DNA of 64,000 bases from Nostoc mirabile CHAB5784 (GTDB lineage Bacteria > Cyanobacteriota > Cyanobacteriia > Cyanobacteriales > Nostocaceae), in NCBI RefSeq assembly GCF_020829645.1, contig NZ_JAIVFS010000013.1:62001-126000 (forward strand), written 5' to 3'. Shown here in pieces: positions 19,053-28,385 of the stretch. The position numbers and the translations under genes are program-made. Below the pieces are notes generated by a model. The model made no database searches and was not told the origin of the DNA. It saw only the letters and a list, made by a program, of their open reading frames with translations. Within the stretch, counting starts at the first letter, position 1. Each line of letters starts with the position of its first letter.

Positions 19053-19298
19053 AGTTTGGCTTTTGAAGCTACGAAAATTAGGTATATTCTACCTTCCCTC
19101 AGTTGATCAGGGACTAAATCACTATCGCAGTTGCCAAATTTTGATAGTTTTATCCTTTTTTCTCGGATTAGCGATCGCTATATTGTAAAATTTTGCTCTT
19201 GGAGTTTACTCTTACAATTCAGCTAGGTATTAAATACAGTAAAACTTTAGCATATTTCTATGTAAAAATAATTAAGTTATTCTTTTCAGGAGGAAGAT

Positions 19299-20096
19299 AT
19301 GACTGAAGAAATAATGGCAAACTTTGACGATAAAGAAATACTTGAACTCTGGGATAATAGAGCTAGAGACTGGGATATTCAAGTTGGCAACGATGGCGAC
19401 AGCAATCGAATTCTAAACTCAGATCCAGTACTATGGAGTTTCGCTGGTAATGTTGCAGGATTGTCTGTTCTCGATGCTGGTTGTGGCACAGGATATTTAG
19501 CACGCCAGCTTTGCCTTAAAGGGGCCAGTGTAACTGGTATAGATTTTTCACCTAAGATGATAGAAATTGCCCAATTCAGAGCTAGCCAAAATAATCTAGA
19601 TATAGATTTTCATTTGGATTCATGCACTGAACTCAAGTCGCTTGCAGATGAGCAATTTGATATGATCATCTCGAATTATGTTCTCATGGATTTGCTTGAT
19701 CTCGAAGGAGCAATCAGGGCATTCAATCGTGTTCTCAAGCCTAGTGGTATTGCAATCCTTGTGTTCTCACATCCTTGCTTTCCCCAAGGCAACTCGACGA
19801 GTGTAAGTGAGGATGGGACAGTTTTTTATAGTTGGCCTTCTTCTTATTTTGAAAGGACACAACGCAACGACCAACCTTGGAACCATTTTACAACACCATT
19901 TATCTGGTTTCACCGTCCTCTTTCCGATTACTGGAAAGCTTTCAAGGTAGCAGGTTTTTCTGTGGACGAATTTGAAGAACCAAGAATTACCCCAGAGCGA
20001 TATCATCTTGCAGAAAACGACCAGAAACTCTTTAATTCCAAAACACGTCCCTATTCGGTAGTTTTTAAACTCCAGAAAGTAATTCGTAATTCGTAA
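19299..20096 (+). CDS. Class I SAM-dependent methyltransferase
   Basis: 265 aa. SAM-binding motif I is LSVLDAGCGTGYLARQL, followed by the acidic residue in VTGIDFSPKMIEIA; motif IV/post-I is FDMIISNYVLMDLLDLEGAI and motif V/VI FNRVLKPSGIAILVFSHPCF. The C-terminal part with HFTTPFIWFHRPLSDYW probably forms the substrate pocket. The substrate is unknown. A strong AGGAGG site precedes the ATG. The last codons and TAA (IRNS stop) come from an AATTCGT heptamer repeat, so the natural C-terminus was probably altered. Confidence 0.85.
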   Translation: MTEEIMANFDDKEILELWDNRARDWDIQVGNDGDSNRILNSDPVLWSFAGNVAGLSVLDAGCGTGYLARQLCLKGASVTGIDFSPKMIEIAQFRASQNNLDIDFHLDSCTELKSLADEQFDMIISNYVLMDLLDLEGAIRAFNRVLKPSGIAILVFSHPCFPQGNSTSVSEDGTVFYSWPSSYFERTQRNDQPWNHFTTPFIWFHRPLSDYWKAFKVAGFSVDEFEEPRITPERYHLAENDQKLFNSKTRPYSVVFKLQKVIRNS

Positions 20097-20172
20097 TTAA
20101 GTTTTATAACGGCGATTTAGATCCCTATTTTTAAATATGGGGTTCCCTTTCTCCTTCTTTTTCATCACTATC

Positions 20173-20715
20173 CTAGTCAAATTCTGGAGGCCACAAATCT
20201 GCAATTGGTACTTCCCATCCTGGGAGCAGTTCGGGAACTGTTAAAATATCGCCATCACGAAGTATTATTGCTTCTTGTCCAAAGTTGTAAAGTTCAACAA
20301 TCCGCTCATCTGGATTGAGCAAAATTCCTACCTTAGTTCCCAAACTCAGAAACTCTTGAATTTTGGCTCTCAAATCTTCTAAATTATCGCTAGGGGACTT
20401 CACCTCTACAGTCAAATCGGGAGCCAATTGAGCAAAAGACTTCGGACTGCGACGCAAGCGTTCGGCTATAACAAATGAGGCGTCCGGTGCACGCAAATCG
20501 GAATTAGGCAACCTGAAACCGGCGCTAGAAGCTGCTGTTCGTCCCAGTTTGCGCGGTCTAACCCAGTTAGATAACTGGGCAATCATCGCGGCTGCGACCT
20601 CATCTGATTCGTATCCTGATGGACTCATAACAATAATATTACCCTTGACTAGTTCCATGCGAAAGTCGGGATGCTGTTGCTGCATTTGTTCCAAGTCTTC
20701 AAGAGTTAGGGACAT
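20173..20715 (-). CDS. Uma2-family (DUF820) endonuclease-like protein
   Basis: 180 aa. Typical Uma2 layout: MSLTLEDLEQMQQQHPDFRM, ELVKGNIIVMSP, GFRLPNSDLRAPDASFVI, then LAPDLTVEVKSPSDNLEDL with the PD-(D/E)XK signature (D...ExK), and a C-terminal GWEVPIADLWPP. Uma2 proteins are greatly expanded in cyanobacteria; the fold is that of restriction endonucleases but their role is not settled. A second member is at 57529. Confidence 0.88.
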   Translation of the reverse strand: MSLTLEDLEQMQQQHPDFRMELVKGNIIVMSPSGYESDEVAAAMIAQLSNWVRPRKLGRTAASSAGFRLPNSDLRAPDASFVIAERLRRSPKSFAQLAPDLTVEVKSPSDNLEDLRAKIQEFLSLGTKVGILLNPDERIVELYNFGQEAIILRDGDILTVPELLPGWEVPIADLWPPEFD

Positions 20716-20871
20716 AACACCTCTCTAGGAGCGATCGCTTTATTTTGCCTAGAATTACTATACCGTAATACTTATAGACCTCTCCAGGAGCGATCGCCCT
20801 ATGAATTCCCCAGTCATCGCCAAACCTGTCACTCCAAAGACTTCCTATGTTTTGCTGTATATGGTTAAAAC

Positions 20872-20910
20872 AATTCGTAATTCGTAATTCGTAATTCGTA
20901 ATTCGTAATT
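20872..20910. repeat. AATTCGT heptamer tandem repeat
   Basis: Five consecutive AATTCGT units. The same family (or its complement AATTACG) occurs at 20082-20096, 41911-41943, 58368-58401 and 59727-59744. Such short tandemly repeated heptamers are known from heterocystous cyanobacteria. Confidence 0.9.
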
Positions 20911-20986
20911 AAGTTCTGTAACGGGTATTTAGGCTAAAGATGAAAAAATATAAATAGGAATAAGCATTCAAATCGAATATTATTGC

Positions 20987-23344
20987 TTATTTTCCAAAAA
21001 ACTCCATTGCTGTTTGAACTTTATCAACTTGCTTGGGTGCTTGCATTTCATTAAAAAGTGCGATTGCTTGCACAAAACTTTCCCGACTTTGAGCAATTTT
21101 ACCCATTTTTTTATGAGTCAATGCCAACTGATAATAAGCTTCAGCTAAGTCTGATTTAGCACCAATTTTATCAAGAATTTCTATTGCTTCTGAATGATGA
21201 AAAATTGCTCTGGCAAATTCTCTCTGTTCTCGAAAAAGTTCAGCCAGACAACTTATAGCTTTAGCCTTAATTTGGGTAAAGTTGTTTTGTTCAGAATGAA
21301 ATATAGCTTGTTGGCACAACTCAAAGGATTTTTTTAGATTACCTAAATTTTTATAAGTTATGCAGAGAGTTACTAAACTATGCCCTATTCCCCATAAAGT
21401 TACTCTAGTTGATGATGACATGGCAGAAAAGGCAACTTCAGCAAGACCAAAAGCATCTTCTCTGCTACCAGAGCGTGATTTTATCAAAGCTAGACAGCAT
21501 TGAGCATAAGTCATATAATCATCAAGGTTGCTATTTTGTTCAGCAAGGCTACAAACAGAATTGAAACAATCTTCGGCTGCTTCTATTTCCCATAATTCAA
21601 GTTTACAAAGCCCAGTATTGAACAAAATAGATATTTTTGTTTGCTTGACATCTAATTTGCCTAATACTTCTTCTGATTTCTCATAGCATTCTATAGCTTC
21701 TCTAATGCAACCGATAATTCGATATGTATAGCCAAGTATATTGTAAAGTCTAATTAGCCTTTCTTGCGATTTTATATCGTCTATTATCCGTTTAATTACA
21801 GAGAAGTTTTTCTGGAGCAGTCCCAGTTGGTAGAACGAGCAACCCAAAGGCAAACCTATACTCCACTGTTTACCTCGCCCTTGTAAAATTACATCACCAG
21901 CTTGCTCAAAATCACTAATTTCTACATAGTGATAATAAGCTTCTAAAGCGGTTAATGCATCTGTGATATCTTTGATAGCTGTAACTCGTTGCGTCCAACA
22001 TTCTGCGGCTTTTCGGTTTACTAATTCCCATTCTTCACTGACTAACCTTAATCTACTAATCGCTTCATCACGAATTACCGGATGCAGCCAGTATTGTCCT
22101 TTTTTTGCTTCTATTAAAGACAAATCTTGCAGAGCTTTAATTATACCTCTACGTTTTTGTTCTGGTACATCCCAAAGCAAACATAAAACTCCCTCAATAG
22201 GTAATGAAGGAATATCTTGATAACGATAGCATCCTAAACGACACAGGAGACGATAGGCTTCTAAGTCATTTTTTTGGAGACGGTTAAATTGACTGGCGAC
22301 TAAATCTTTTAACTCTCTTTCTATTAATAAATCTGTACAGTTTTCCTGCCAATAGGCATGTATATCACCAGAAAAATCTGTCAATATTGCTCCTCGGAGA
22401 ATTTGCATGGCTTTGGCGTTACCTCCATAAGCTCTGCACATTTCACTGAGAATAGTACAATCACAATTAATGTGGCAACTGTTGAAAAACTCTCGCCATG
22501 CTTCATCATCTAAACCTTCGAGCGGATAGAGATAAACCTCTACACTAGACTCCCGCAAACGCTCACGACTTGTTACTAAAGTAACTGAATGCACATCCGA
22601 ATCTGCTAATACTCTTAATAGCTCAACATAAGGGCGACGATATTCTAGGAACTTACCATTTTTATCGAGAGCAGTTTCTAGATTATCGATAAATACCCCA
22701 ATTTTAGATGTTTGTTCTCGGAGTTTGCGCCTTAGTCGTTCTAAGCTGATACCAAAGTCTCCTCCCGGTTCTTCGTTAAAGTATCGCCGTAGCCATTCTT
22801 CAACCACACTCTCTACAGGAGTAAGGTTTTGGATTTCTGTGGCCATCCACAGTTCTAGGACAAAATTAAATTTTTGACTTTTAAAATATTTGCGTGCTAA
22901 TCTAGTTTTGCCAACACCACCTTCACCCTGGATGAGGATGACTTTTTCTCCCCGACTGACTAAGGTGTGGAGTTCGGCTATTTGGCGATCGCGCCCCACG
23001 AAGTTAGAATCTAAATCTTGGGGTTTAGCGTCATTCCCCACTAGATTTGGAATATCGGGGATTTTTTGCGACTGTTGAGTTGTTCTAAACCTCTGAACCA
23101 CTCCTTGGAAGGTTGATTTTGAGACTTTCTCTCCTAGCACTTTTGATAGTAGATGCCAAAGTTCTGCACCAACTGCTTTTAAATGCGCTTCTGTATAACG
23201 AAGGTTGTTGGCGATATGCTGGTAAGTCCGCTTTTCATCCTCCCACAAATGACTCAAGATAATCCTTTGAGTTTTATCTAAATGTTCTCCCGTCTTGAGA
23301 AAAACCAAGTTATCTACAAACTCTAAGGCTTCTTCTACACCCAT
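20987..23344 (-). CDS. STAND (NB-ARC) NTPase with N-terminal helical/wHTH domain and TPRs
   Basis: 785 aa. N-terminal about 85 residues (EEALEFVDNLVFLKTGEHLD, YQHIANNLRYTEAHLKAVGA, LWHLLSKVLGEKVSKSTF) form the winged-helix-like domain often placed before NB-ARC modules in cyanobacteria. The NTPase has Walker A GEGGVGKT (Lys146) preceded by FVGRDRQIAEL, and Walker B IGVFIDNLET. Beyond residue about 460 are several TPR repeats (AIECYEKSEEVLGKL; AEAYYQLALTHKKMGKIAQS). STAND proteins switch on ligand binding and act in signalling or defence. No effector domain is fused, and no partner gene is obvious. Confidence 0.88.
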   Translation of the reverse strand: MGVEEALEFVDNLVFLKTGEHLDKTQRIILSHLWEDEKRTYQHIANNLRYTEAHLKAVGAELWHLLSKVLGEKVSKSTFQGVVQRFRTTQQSQKIPDIPNLVGNDAKPQDLDSNFVGRDRQIAELHTLVSRGEKVILIQGEGGVGKTRLARKYFKSQKFNFVLELWMATEIQNLTPVESVVEEWLRRYFNEEPGGDFGISLERLRRKLREQTSKIGVFIDNLETALDKNGKFLEYRRPYVELLRVLADSDVHSVTLVTSRERLRESSVEVYLYPLEGLDDEAWREFFNSCHINCDCTILSEMCRAYGGNAKAMQILRGAILTDFSGDIHAYWQENCTDLLIERELKDLVASQFNRLQKNDLEAYRLLCRLGCYRYQDIPSLPIEGVLCLLWDVPEQKRRGIIKALQDLSLIEAKKGQYWLHPVIRDEAISRLRLVSEEWELVNRKAAECWTQRVTAIKDITDALTALEAYYHYVEISDFEQAGDVILQGRGKQWSIGLPLGCSFYQLGLLQKNFSVIKRIIDDIKSQERLIRLYNILGYTYRIIGCIREAIECYEKSEEVLGKLDVKQTKISILFNTGLCKLELWEIEAAEDCFNSVCSLAEQNSNLDDYMTYAQCCLALIKSRSGSREDAFGLAEVAFSAMSSSTRVTLWGIGHSLVTLCITYKNLGNLKKSFELCQQAIFHSEQNNFTQIKAKAISCLAELFREQREFARAIFHHSEAIEILDKIGAKSDLAEAYYQLALTHKKMGKIAQSRESFVQAIALFNEMQAPKQVDKVQTAMEFFGK

Positions 23345-23720
23345 TTGCTAACTTGATGTATCATTTGTAATTCATTATAACGATATTTTTACTACTTCTT
23401 CCTACCCGCCATACTACAAAATACTTTTTCCTACTCGGTAGGGGATTCACTTTATCCGACTGCAAAGCATTCTGGACTGTATTACTCTTGTAATTAATAC
23501 AGGCGAAGTTAAGTTAAGCGCCAATAAAAGGTGGTTGAGGAGAGATTTAGAGAGCGTTACTACTGCAAGCTTAGTAAATCACAGATATTACTTGTTACTG
23601 TCCGATATTAATGACTCATGAAAGTGGTGTCTACTAAACAGGCAGTGGGTATTAACTAACTAGATTCTGTAGAGCATATTTACAACTCAGTATGTAATTC
23701 ATTATCCTACAGGAGGTTCA
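23345..23720. other. Intergenic region
   Basis: About 375 bases between divergent genes; must include both promoters. A clear AGGAGG site lies just before the small gene at 23721. No hairpin, repeat or gene fragment was recognised. Confidence 0.4.
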
Positions 23721-23993
23721 ATGATGTTAGACAGAGATTGTCATCATGATTGCAATCAAAATCAGTGCCCCTTTGCCCAAGATACACGTAATCCCAATAG
23801 ATATGTTTGTCTCAAATGTGGTGTTGAGCGAGAAATAAATAAGTATTCCTCTGGTTTCGGCTCATTTTTGCTGCTGTTGTTGGGCTTGTTTATTTCGTTT
23901 CAACTATTAGCTAATTATGAAAAGCAAAACAATCCACAAAGACAACAACAGTCTTTGAATAATTCATCCAATCAGATGAATATCGACGTGTAA
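23721..23993 (+). CDS. Small zinc-ribbon-like membrane protein
   Basis: 90 aa starting at either of two adjacent ATGs (MMLDRD), with an AGGAGGTT site upstream. The first 40 residues contain HHDCNQNQC and then YVCLKCGVERE, so His/Cys pairs could bind a metal ion. A hydrophobic helix follows (SFLLLLLGLFISFQLLA), then a short Gln/Asn-rich tail. I do not recognise a named family; it probably is an inner or thylakoid membrane protein. Confidence 0.7.
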   Translation: MMLDRDCHHDCNQNQCPFAQDTRNPNRYVCLKCGVEREINKYSSGFGSFLLLLLGLFISFQLLANYEKQNNPQRQQQSLNNSSNQMNIDV

Positions 23994-24106
23994 AACTAAT
24001 CTTCAGGCTGGGCACGATTTCCCATAGCCTTCTTTTTTAAATGGGGAATGGGAAATCAAAAAGAATATTCACTGCTAAAAAGTCGGCTAATTTCGTGAGT
24101 AAAATT

Positions 24107-24334
24107 ATGGACTCAAATCAAGATACGCTTCTATTTCGCTTTGCTTCTAAATCCTTGAAATATTTCTTGCTGGTGCTAGTTGGCATTGCGATCGCCTATG
24201 TTCTATCCAGTGGTTTAGGTATCTTACAAATCATACCCATACTGCTGTACCTTTTACAACAGTTTTTGCTTCCACTGGGAATTATCCTGTTGTGTTTAAT
24301 TACAACAGCAGTAATTATTGAATCCCTGCGTTAA
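24107..24334 (+). CDS. Small two-helix membrane protein
   Basis: 75 aa from ATG 24107 (MDSNQDTLLF). An upstream ATG at 24041 lies in a GGGGAATGGG repeat and is less likely. Two hydrophobic helices (YFLLVLVGIAIAYVLSSGLG and LLPLGIILLCLITTAVIIES) follow a short charged N-terminus. It sits 113 bases after the zinc-ribbon-like gene in the same direction and may share its transcript. No known family was recognised. Confidence 0.55.
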   Translation: MDSNQDTLLFRFASKSLKYFLLVLVGIAIAYVLSSGLGILQIIPILLYLLQQFLLPLGIILLCLITTAVIIESLR

Positions 24335-24340
24335 GAATCT

Positions 24341-24593
24341 AGGGAGTGGGGAGTGGGGAGTGGGGAGTGGGTACAGACGCGATTAATCGCGTCTGTACGG
24401 AGTGGGGAGTTAGGAGTGAAGAATTGAGATCAAATACATCCAGAATTATCTCGCCAAACACGGGTTCATCATTCGCGATCGCAATACTGAATCTAGATAA
24501 AATTAATCTTCTAGGGATTCATCTTACTCCTAACTCCTGTACAGACGCGATTAATCGCGTCTCAATACTCCTAACTCCTAACTCCTAACTTCT
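24341..24593. repeat. Repeat-packed intergenic region
   Basis: Contains a GGGAGTG heptamer run (about 24342-24370); a perfect 28-bp palindrome at 24371-24398 built on GACGCGATTAATCGCGTC; a second copy of the palindrome at 24539-24562; and TAACTCC heptamers at about 24568-24592 abutting the stop of the next convergent gene. Confidence 0.85.
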
Positions 24594-25508
24594 TCACTTG
24601 CCGTAGTAAACCCTGGCATTACCGTATCCTGTATTTCGCAGATATTTATTCCATTCCCCAGCTTGGAATCGATCAGAGAAAGGCCCGACTGCTACATGTG
24701 GCCCTCGTGGTTGCGTCCTTTCGAGGACTCCGCCAGATCGTCCTAAATCTTGGCTAAATCGGGCTAGATTCTGCCTAATTTGTTGTGCGATCGCAGGTAA
24801 CTGTTCTTGAGTGGTCGGAATCACGACATAATATCTAGAGGCTTGCTTAGGAGGATTTATATTACTGCGATCGCCTACAAAGTTTCTATTACCTACATCT
24901 ATTTCCTGTCCGTTAGCGAAGCTGAGAATCCGGGCGTTATATATGCCTAGTGACTGTAACTCACTCACCCGTTGTTGGGCGTTAGATACTCTGTTAAAAA
25001 CACCTGATTGAATTACATTCCGTCCTTGGTACTGGCGAATGTAAGCACTGGGTTCAATCCGACGGATTGCTTGTAACGTCTGGAAATCACTACCATCTAC
25101 GTAAACTAAGTAGCGCTCAAAGTTCTGGTTATATTGACTAAACTGTGGAGGTTGGGAAGGCTGAAAGTTCGGTTCAAACTGATTGTCCTGTAATGGTTGG
25201 GAGGGCTGAAAATCCTGCCCAAACTGATTGTTTTGTACTGGTTGAGAGGGCTGAAAATTCGGCTCCAACTGATTGTCCTGTAATGGTTGGGCCGGTTGTA
25301 ACTGCGGTGATGGCTGTTGACCAAAGGGAATTGGCGGTGGCGGTAAAATTTCACCTGCTTCTTGAGCCAGTAGCACGTTGTTGTTGGGAATTAGCAGTAA
25401 CCATCCTCCCATTAACAGGGGGAGAAATTTTTTAGTGGGCTTCCAACCCTTAGAACTTCGACGCAGCATTTGAAATGGGATAAATTGACTTGGTATTCCT
25501 CTCGACAT
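24594..25508 (-). CDS. Exported SPOR-like protein with Pro/Gln-rich repeats
   Basis: 304 aa. N-terminal signal/anchor (FLPLLMGGWLLLIPNNNVLL, cleaved near LAQEAG). Residues about 65-125 are a tandem repeat of QPSQPLQDNQFEPNF-type units. Two C-terminal segments look like SPOR-type peptidoglycan-binding folds: YLVYVDGSDFQTLQAIRR ... GVFNRVSNAQQRVSELQSLG, and YYVVIPTTQEQLPAIAQQI ... VGPFSDRFQAGEWNKYLR. A cell-wall role is inferred. The start is uncertain; another ATG lies 13 codons downstream (MLRRSSKGW). Confidence 0.7.
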   Translation of the reverse strand: MSRGIPSQFIPFQMLRRSSKGWKPTKKFLPLLMGGWLLLIPNNNVLLAQEAGEILPPPPIPFGQQPSPQLQPAQPLQDNQLEPNFQPSQPVQNNQFGQDFQPSQPLQDNQFEPNFQPSQPPQFSQYNQNFERYLVYVDGSDFQTLQAIRRIEPSAYIRQYQGRNVIQSGVFNRVSNAQQRVSELQSLGIYNARILSFANGQEIDVGNRNFVGDRSNINPPKQASRYYVVIPTTQEQLPAIAQQIRQNLARFSQDLGRSGGVLERTQPRGPHVAVGPFSDRFQAGEWNKYLRNTGYGNARVYYGK

Positions 25509-25549
25509 AGTACTTTAGAAAGTAGTCAAAGTATTTTTAGACAATTTCC

Positions 25550-27365
25550 ATCTAAGCCTCCGGGGTACTCCCGCCACATTGGTACTCCAATTGGCGGTGA
25601 TGGGGGATAGGAGGGCTCCCAACGTGGGGTTCGATACCGCCGAAATCAGCTTTCTTAATTGCAAGGAAAGTTTTGCTTCTCAACATAAGACTTGAGTTCA
25701 TTGAGGGTAACGCCTCCACATGAAGCGACGAAGTATGCACCTGTCCAAAAAACTGGTTTACTGTAAAACCGATTAACGTGTTCATGAAACTCCTTGCGAA
25801 TTAACCGACTAGATACCGTCTTGATGTTGTTCACGAGTTTACTTACTTCCACATCCGGGGGGTAACTAATAACCAAGTGAACATGGTCTGACTCTGCGTT
25901 GTATTCTGTAACTTTGCTCCTCCACTTAGTACAGGTGTTCTCAAATATTTCTTGCAGTCGTTTTAGCATTGCTTGATTGATAACCTTTTTTCGGTACTTA
26001 GTAACAAGCACTAAATGAATATTAAGGCTATAAACTGCTCTGTGTCCTATATTGTAAGTCATGCCGCCAAATGATATTATGACTATATGTTACTAACTTA
26101 CCAGTTCAAACTCAATCCCACTCCCGAACAAGTTGTCATTCTTGAGACTTGGGGAGAGTTACTGCGTCGCCACTGGAACTACGCGCTAGGAGAAAGATTA
26201 GACTGGTTAAGACGTACAACGTCACGAATAGACCGATGCAGCTTAGTTTCTGAACCAATTGGGGAGATACCACAGAAAGCGGATTACTACACACAAGCAA
26301 GCGACCTCAAACAGACTTCATATCTATTCCCCGATTACAAAAACATTTATGCCGACTGCCAACAACAAAATTTAATGCGGTTGGACAAGGCGTGGAAACG
26401 GTGGATAGTACCTGATAAGAAAGGAAAAAGGGGAGGGAAACCACGCTTTAAGAAACGTGGTGATATAAGTTCATTTACTTTCCCGCGTGTCAACTCACCC
26501 AAAGCTGGCGCACATCTGGTAGGTAATATTCTCAAATTATCCAAGATTGGTGAGATTGGGGTGATTTTACATCGCCCAATTCCAGATGGTTTTGAGATTA
26601 AACAGGCGACAATTTTAAGTAAAGCCGATGGTTGGTATTGTAGTTTTTCTTTGGAAGACAAGACTGTTCCCGATGCAAAGTCTATTGATAAAATCACAAC
26701 TGCCACAGGTATAGATGTAGGACTGGAAAAGTTTTTAACTACTGCTGATGGACAAAGTATTGAAGTACCGCAGTATTACCGTAAGGCACAGTCTACATTA
26801 GCACGTATTCAACGCCAGCTTGCACGTAAAGTCAAAGGCTCTAAGAATCAGAGCAAACAATCTAACAAGGTAGCTAGACTTCATTTGCACGTTGCCAGAC
26901 AAAGAAAAGAGTTTCATTATCATGTCGCTCATTGGTTGGTTAACTCCTATGACTTAATTATTTTTGAGAACTTGAACATTAGAGGATTAGCTAGAACACG
27001 ATTAGCTAAGTCAATACTTGATGTCGCGTGGGGTAAGTTCCTTCAAATTATGCAAGCAGTAGCGGTAAAACGCGGCAAGCTGACACTTGGAGTTGACCCT
27101 AGAGGCACGAGTATTAATTGTTCGAGTTGTGGTGAGAGGGTTGAAAAAACCTTGGCAGTCCGTGTTCATAGTTGTTCTTGCGGATTGGTTATTGACCGCG
27201 ACTGGAATTCAGCATTGAATCTTTTAAAGCGTGGGTCGGTTGGACTACCGATTCCTGGCTGCGGAGGCTTAGATGTTAGTCAGCCTGTGAAGCAGCAAGT
27301 CTCATTTGTGAATCTGAGATGCTCCCGCTACATTGCAAGCAATGTAGCGGGAGAGTTGTCACCAA
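25550..27365. mobile_element. Complete IS605-type element with divergent tnpA and tnpB
   Basis: The left end carries an imperfect hairpin at 25571-25597 (CCGCCACATTGG, TACT, CCAATTGGCGG). The right end carries a perfect 14-bp hairpin at 27322-27353 (CTCCCGCTACATTG ... CAATGTAGCGGGAG), inside the 3' end of tnpB. The genes tnpA and tnpB diverge from a 24-bp gap. Subterminal hairpins and no terminal inverted repeats are as expected for IS200/IS605 elements, which move as single strands. Exact ends are estimates. Confidence 0.8.
25655..26062 (-). CDS. tnpA: IS200/IS605 transposase TnpA (HUH, Y1)
   Basis: 135 aa, the usual size. HUH motif is His60-Val-His62 in SDHVHLVISYPP and the catalytic Tyr126 is in NELKSYVEKQ. 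The opening HRAVYSLNIHLVLVTKYRKK is typical. TnpA cuts and joins single-stranded DNA at the element ends. All key residues are present and the flanking ends look intact, so this copy may be active. Confidence 0.95.
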   Translation of the reverse strand: MTYNIGHRAVYSLNIHLVLVTKYRKKVINQAMLKRLQEIFENTCTKWRSKVTEYNAESDHVHLVISYPPDVEVSKLVNNIKTVSSRLIRKEFHEHVNRFYSKPVFWTGAYFVASCGGVTLNELKSYVEKQNFPCN

Positions 27366-27376
27366 GAACTAATTAG
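26087..27376 (+). CDS. tnpB: TnpB RNA-guided nuclease of the IS605-type element
   Basis: 429 aa. Starts MLLTYQFKLNPTPEQVVILE, the standard N-terminal helix-turn-helix region. RuvC-like acidic residues are in TGIDVGLEKFLTT (Asp), IIFENLNIRGLAR (Glu) and VIDRDWNSALNLL (Asp). The zinc ribbon is CSSCGERVEK ... CSCG. Full length with no frameshift. The 3' end of the gene overlaps the right-end hairpin, where the guide (omega) RNA of such elements is normally encoded. Confidence 0.93.
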   Translation: MLLTYQFKLNPTPEQVVILETWGELLRRHWNYALGERLDWLRRTTSRIDRCSLVSEPIGEIPQKADYYTQASDLKQTSYLFPDYKNIYADCQQQNLMRLDKAWKRWIVPDKKGKRGGKPRFKKRGDISSFTFPRVNSPKAGAHLVGNILKLSKIGEIGVILHRPIPDGFEIKQATILSKADGWYCSFSLEDKTVPDAKSIDKITTATGIDVGLEKFLTTADGQSIEVPQYYRKAQSTLARIQRQLARKVKGSKNQSKQSNKVARLHLHVARQRKEFHYHVAHWLVNSYDLIIFENLNIRGLARTRLAKSILDVAWGKFLQIMQAVAVKRGKLTLGVDPRGTSINCSSCGERVEKTLAVRVHSCSCGLVIDRDWNSALNLLKRGSVGLPIPGCGGLDVSQPVKQQVSFVNLRCSRYIASNVAGELSPRTN

Positions 27377-27529
27377 TTCACCGTTGTAGCAACTATATAG
27401 CGTTAAGCTAAAATTAGCTCATCTGCGTGGCAAAAAATACATCTGTAATTAATCTTAGATAAGGGTGATGGGGGAGCAGGGAAAGAATGGTTTCTCAGTT
27501 CTCTTTGATGATGACGGAGTGAAAAACAA

Positions 27530-28286
27530 TAGACCTCTTGCAAACCCCACCTCGAACCCCTCCCCGCTTGCGGGGCTACTGTGTACACACAAGTACTTTC
27601 GTTCAGAACACAAGTACTTTCGTTCAGAACACAAGGACTTTCGTTCAGAACACAAGGACTTTCGTTCAGAACACAAGGACTTTCGTTCAGAACACAAGGA
27701 CTTTCGTTCAGAACACAAGGACTTTCGTTCAGAACACAAGGACTTTCGTTCAGAACACAAGTACTTTCGTTCAGAACACAAGGACTTTCGTTCAGAACAC
27801 AAGGACTTTCGTTCAGAACACAAGTCTTTTCGTTCACAACACAAGTCTTTTCGTTCACAACACAAGTCTTTTTTGAGCCTTTGAATAAGAGGAAAAGGGG
27901 CAGGGAGCTATTAGCTGGGGGGGTAGAACAGAATTGGGATTCTACACTTCGGCTACGCAGTTCGACTGCGCTCACCGTAAACTCAGTGACCATCCCACCT
28001 GAACGAGAACCACGCTTGGTTGTTGTGGGGGACTCAAACCCATGTTCTGCTTTGCTCCACAGCAGAGGGAAGGGGTCATTTCCCCTTGCTCCCTGCCCCC
28101 TTCCCCCTGCCTCTTCGTTGAGGGAATGAAACAGCTTCGTTTTTCAAGAGAAGTTGGGGGGATTAAAAGTCTGTGGAGCCACTCTAAAAGACTTGTGTGT
28201 ACACGGTAGGCTTGCGGGGAGGGGAGCGTTTGCTTTACTCAAATGCGGGGTGGGGTTCTTTATTTTTGATTTATGCAAGAGGTCTA
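27530..28286. mobile_element. Foldback-like element with long imperfect inverted ends
   Basis: The left end reads TAGACCTCTTGCA (27530-27542), then CCCCACC, CCCCTCCCCGC, TTGCGGGG and CTACTGTGTACACACAAGT. The right end has the complements in mirror order: ACTTGTGTGTACACGGTAG, TTGCGGGGAGGGG, GCGGGGTGGGG and TGCAAGAGGTCTA (28274-28286). The 757-base element has no convincing gene. It holds a 21-bp minisatellite just inside the left end. A lone copy of TGCAAGAGGTCTA also lies at 4967-4979, before thiC's end. Confidence 0.65.
27587..27875. repeat. 21-bp tandem repeat array, about 13.5 copies
   Basis: Unit CACAAGGACTTTCGTTCAGA plus A. Copies 1, 2 and 9 have GTACTT, copies 3-8 and 10-11 GGACTT, copies 12-14 GTCTTTTCGTTCACA-type variants. 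The unit length is a multiple of three and free of stops in most frames, which creates artificial open frames on both strands. Confidence 0.95.
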
Positions 28287-28385
28287 ATCTCTATTTACTT
28301 CTTCAGAAACTGAAGTGCTTTGCTAGCAAGGCAATGAAAGAGTATGTGCTACAATTGGACAACCACGCAGCTTGTCGTGCAATGT

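Noticed and set aside
27587..27875. Possible CRISPR array
   Set aside because: Units are contiguous 21-mers with no spacers, and no cas genes are nearby.
28010..28075. Possible tRNA-like stretch (GGGGGACTCAAACCCATGTTCT)
   Set aside because: No acceptor stem or anticodon arm can be drawn; it is inside the foldback element.
27403..28129. Several overlapping open frames on both strands (up to about 196 codons) with repeated motifs such as HKDFRSE or VLNESPC
   Set aside because: They are produced by a 21-bp stop-free tandem repeat; frames on both strands are equally open, with no ribosome binding site or homology.
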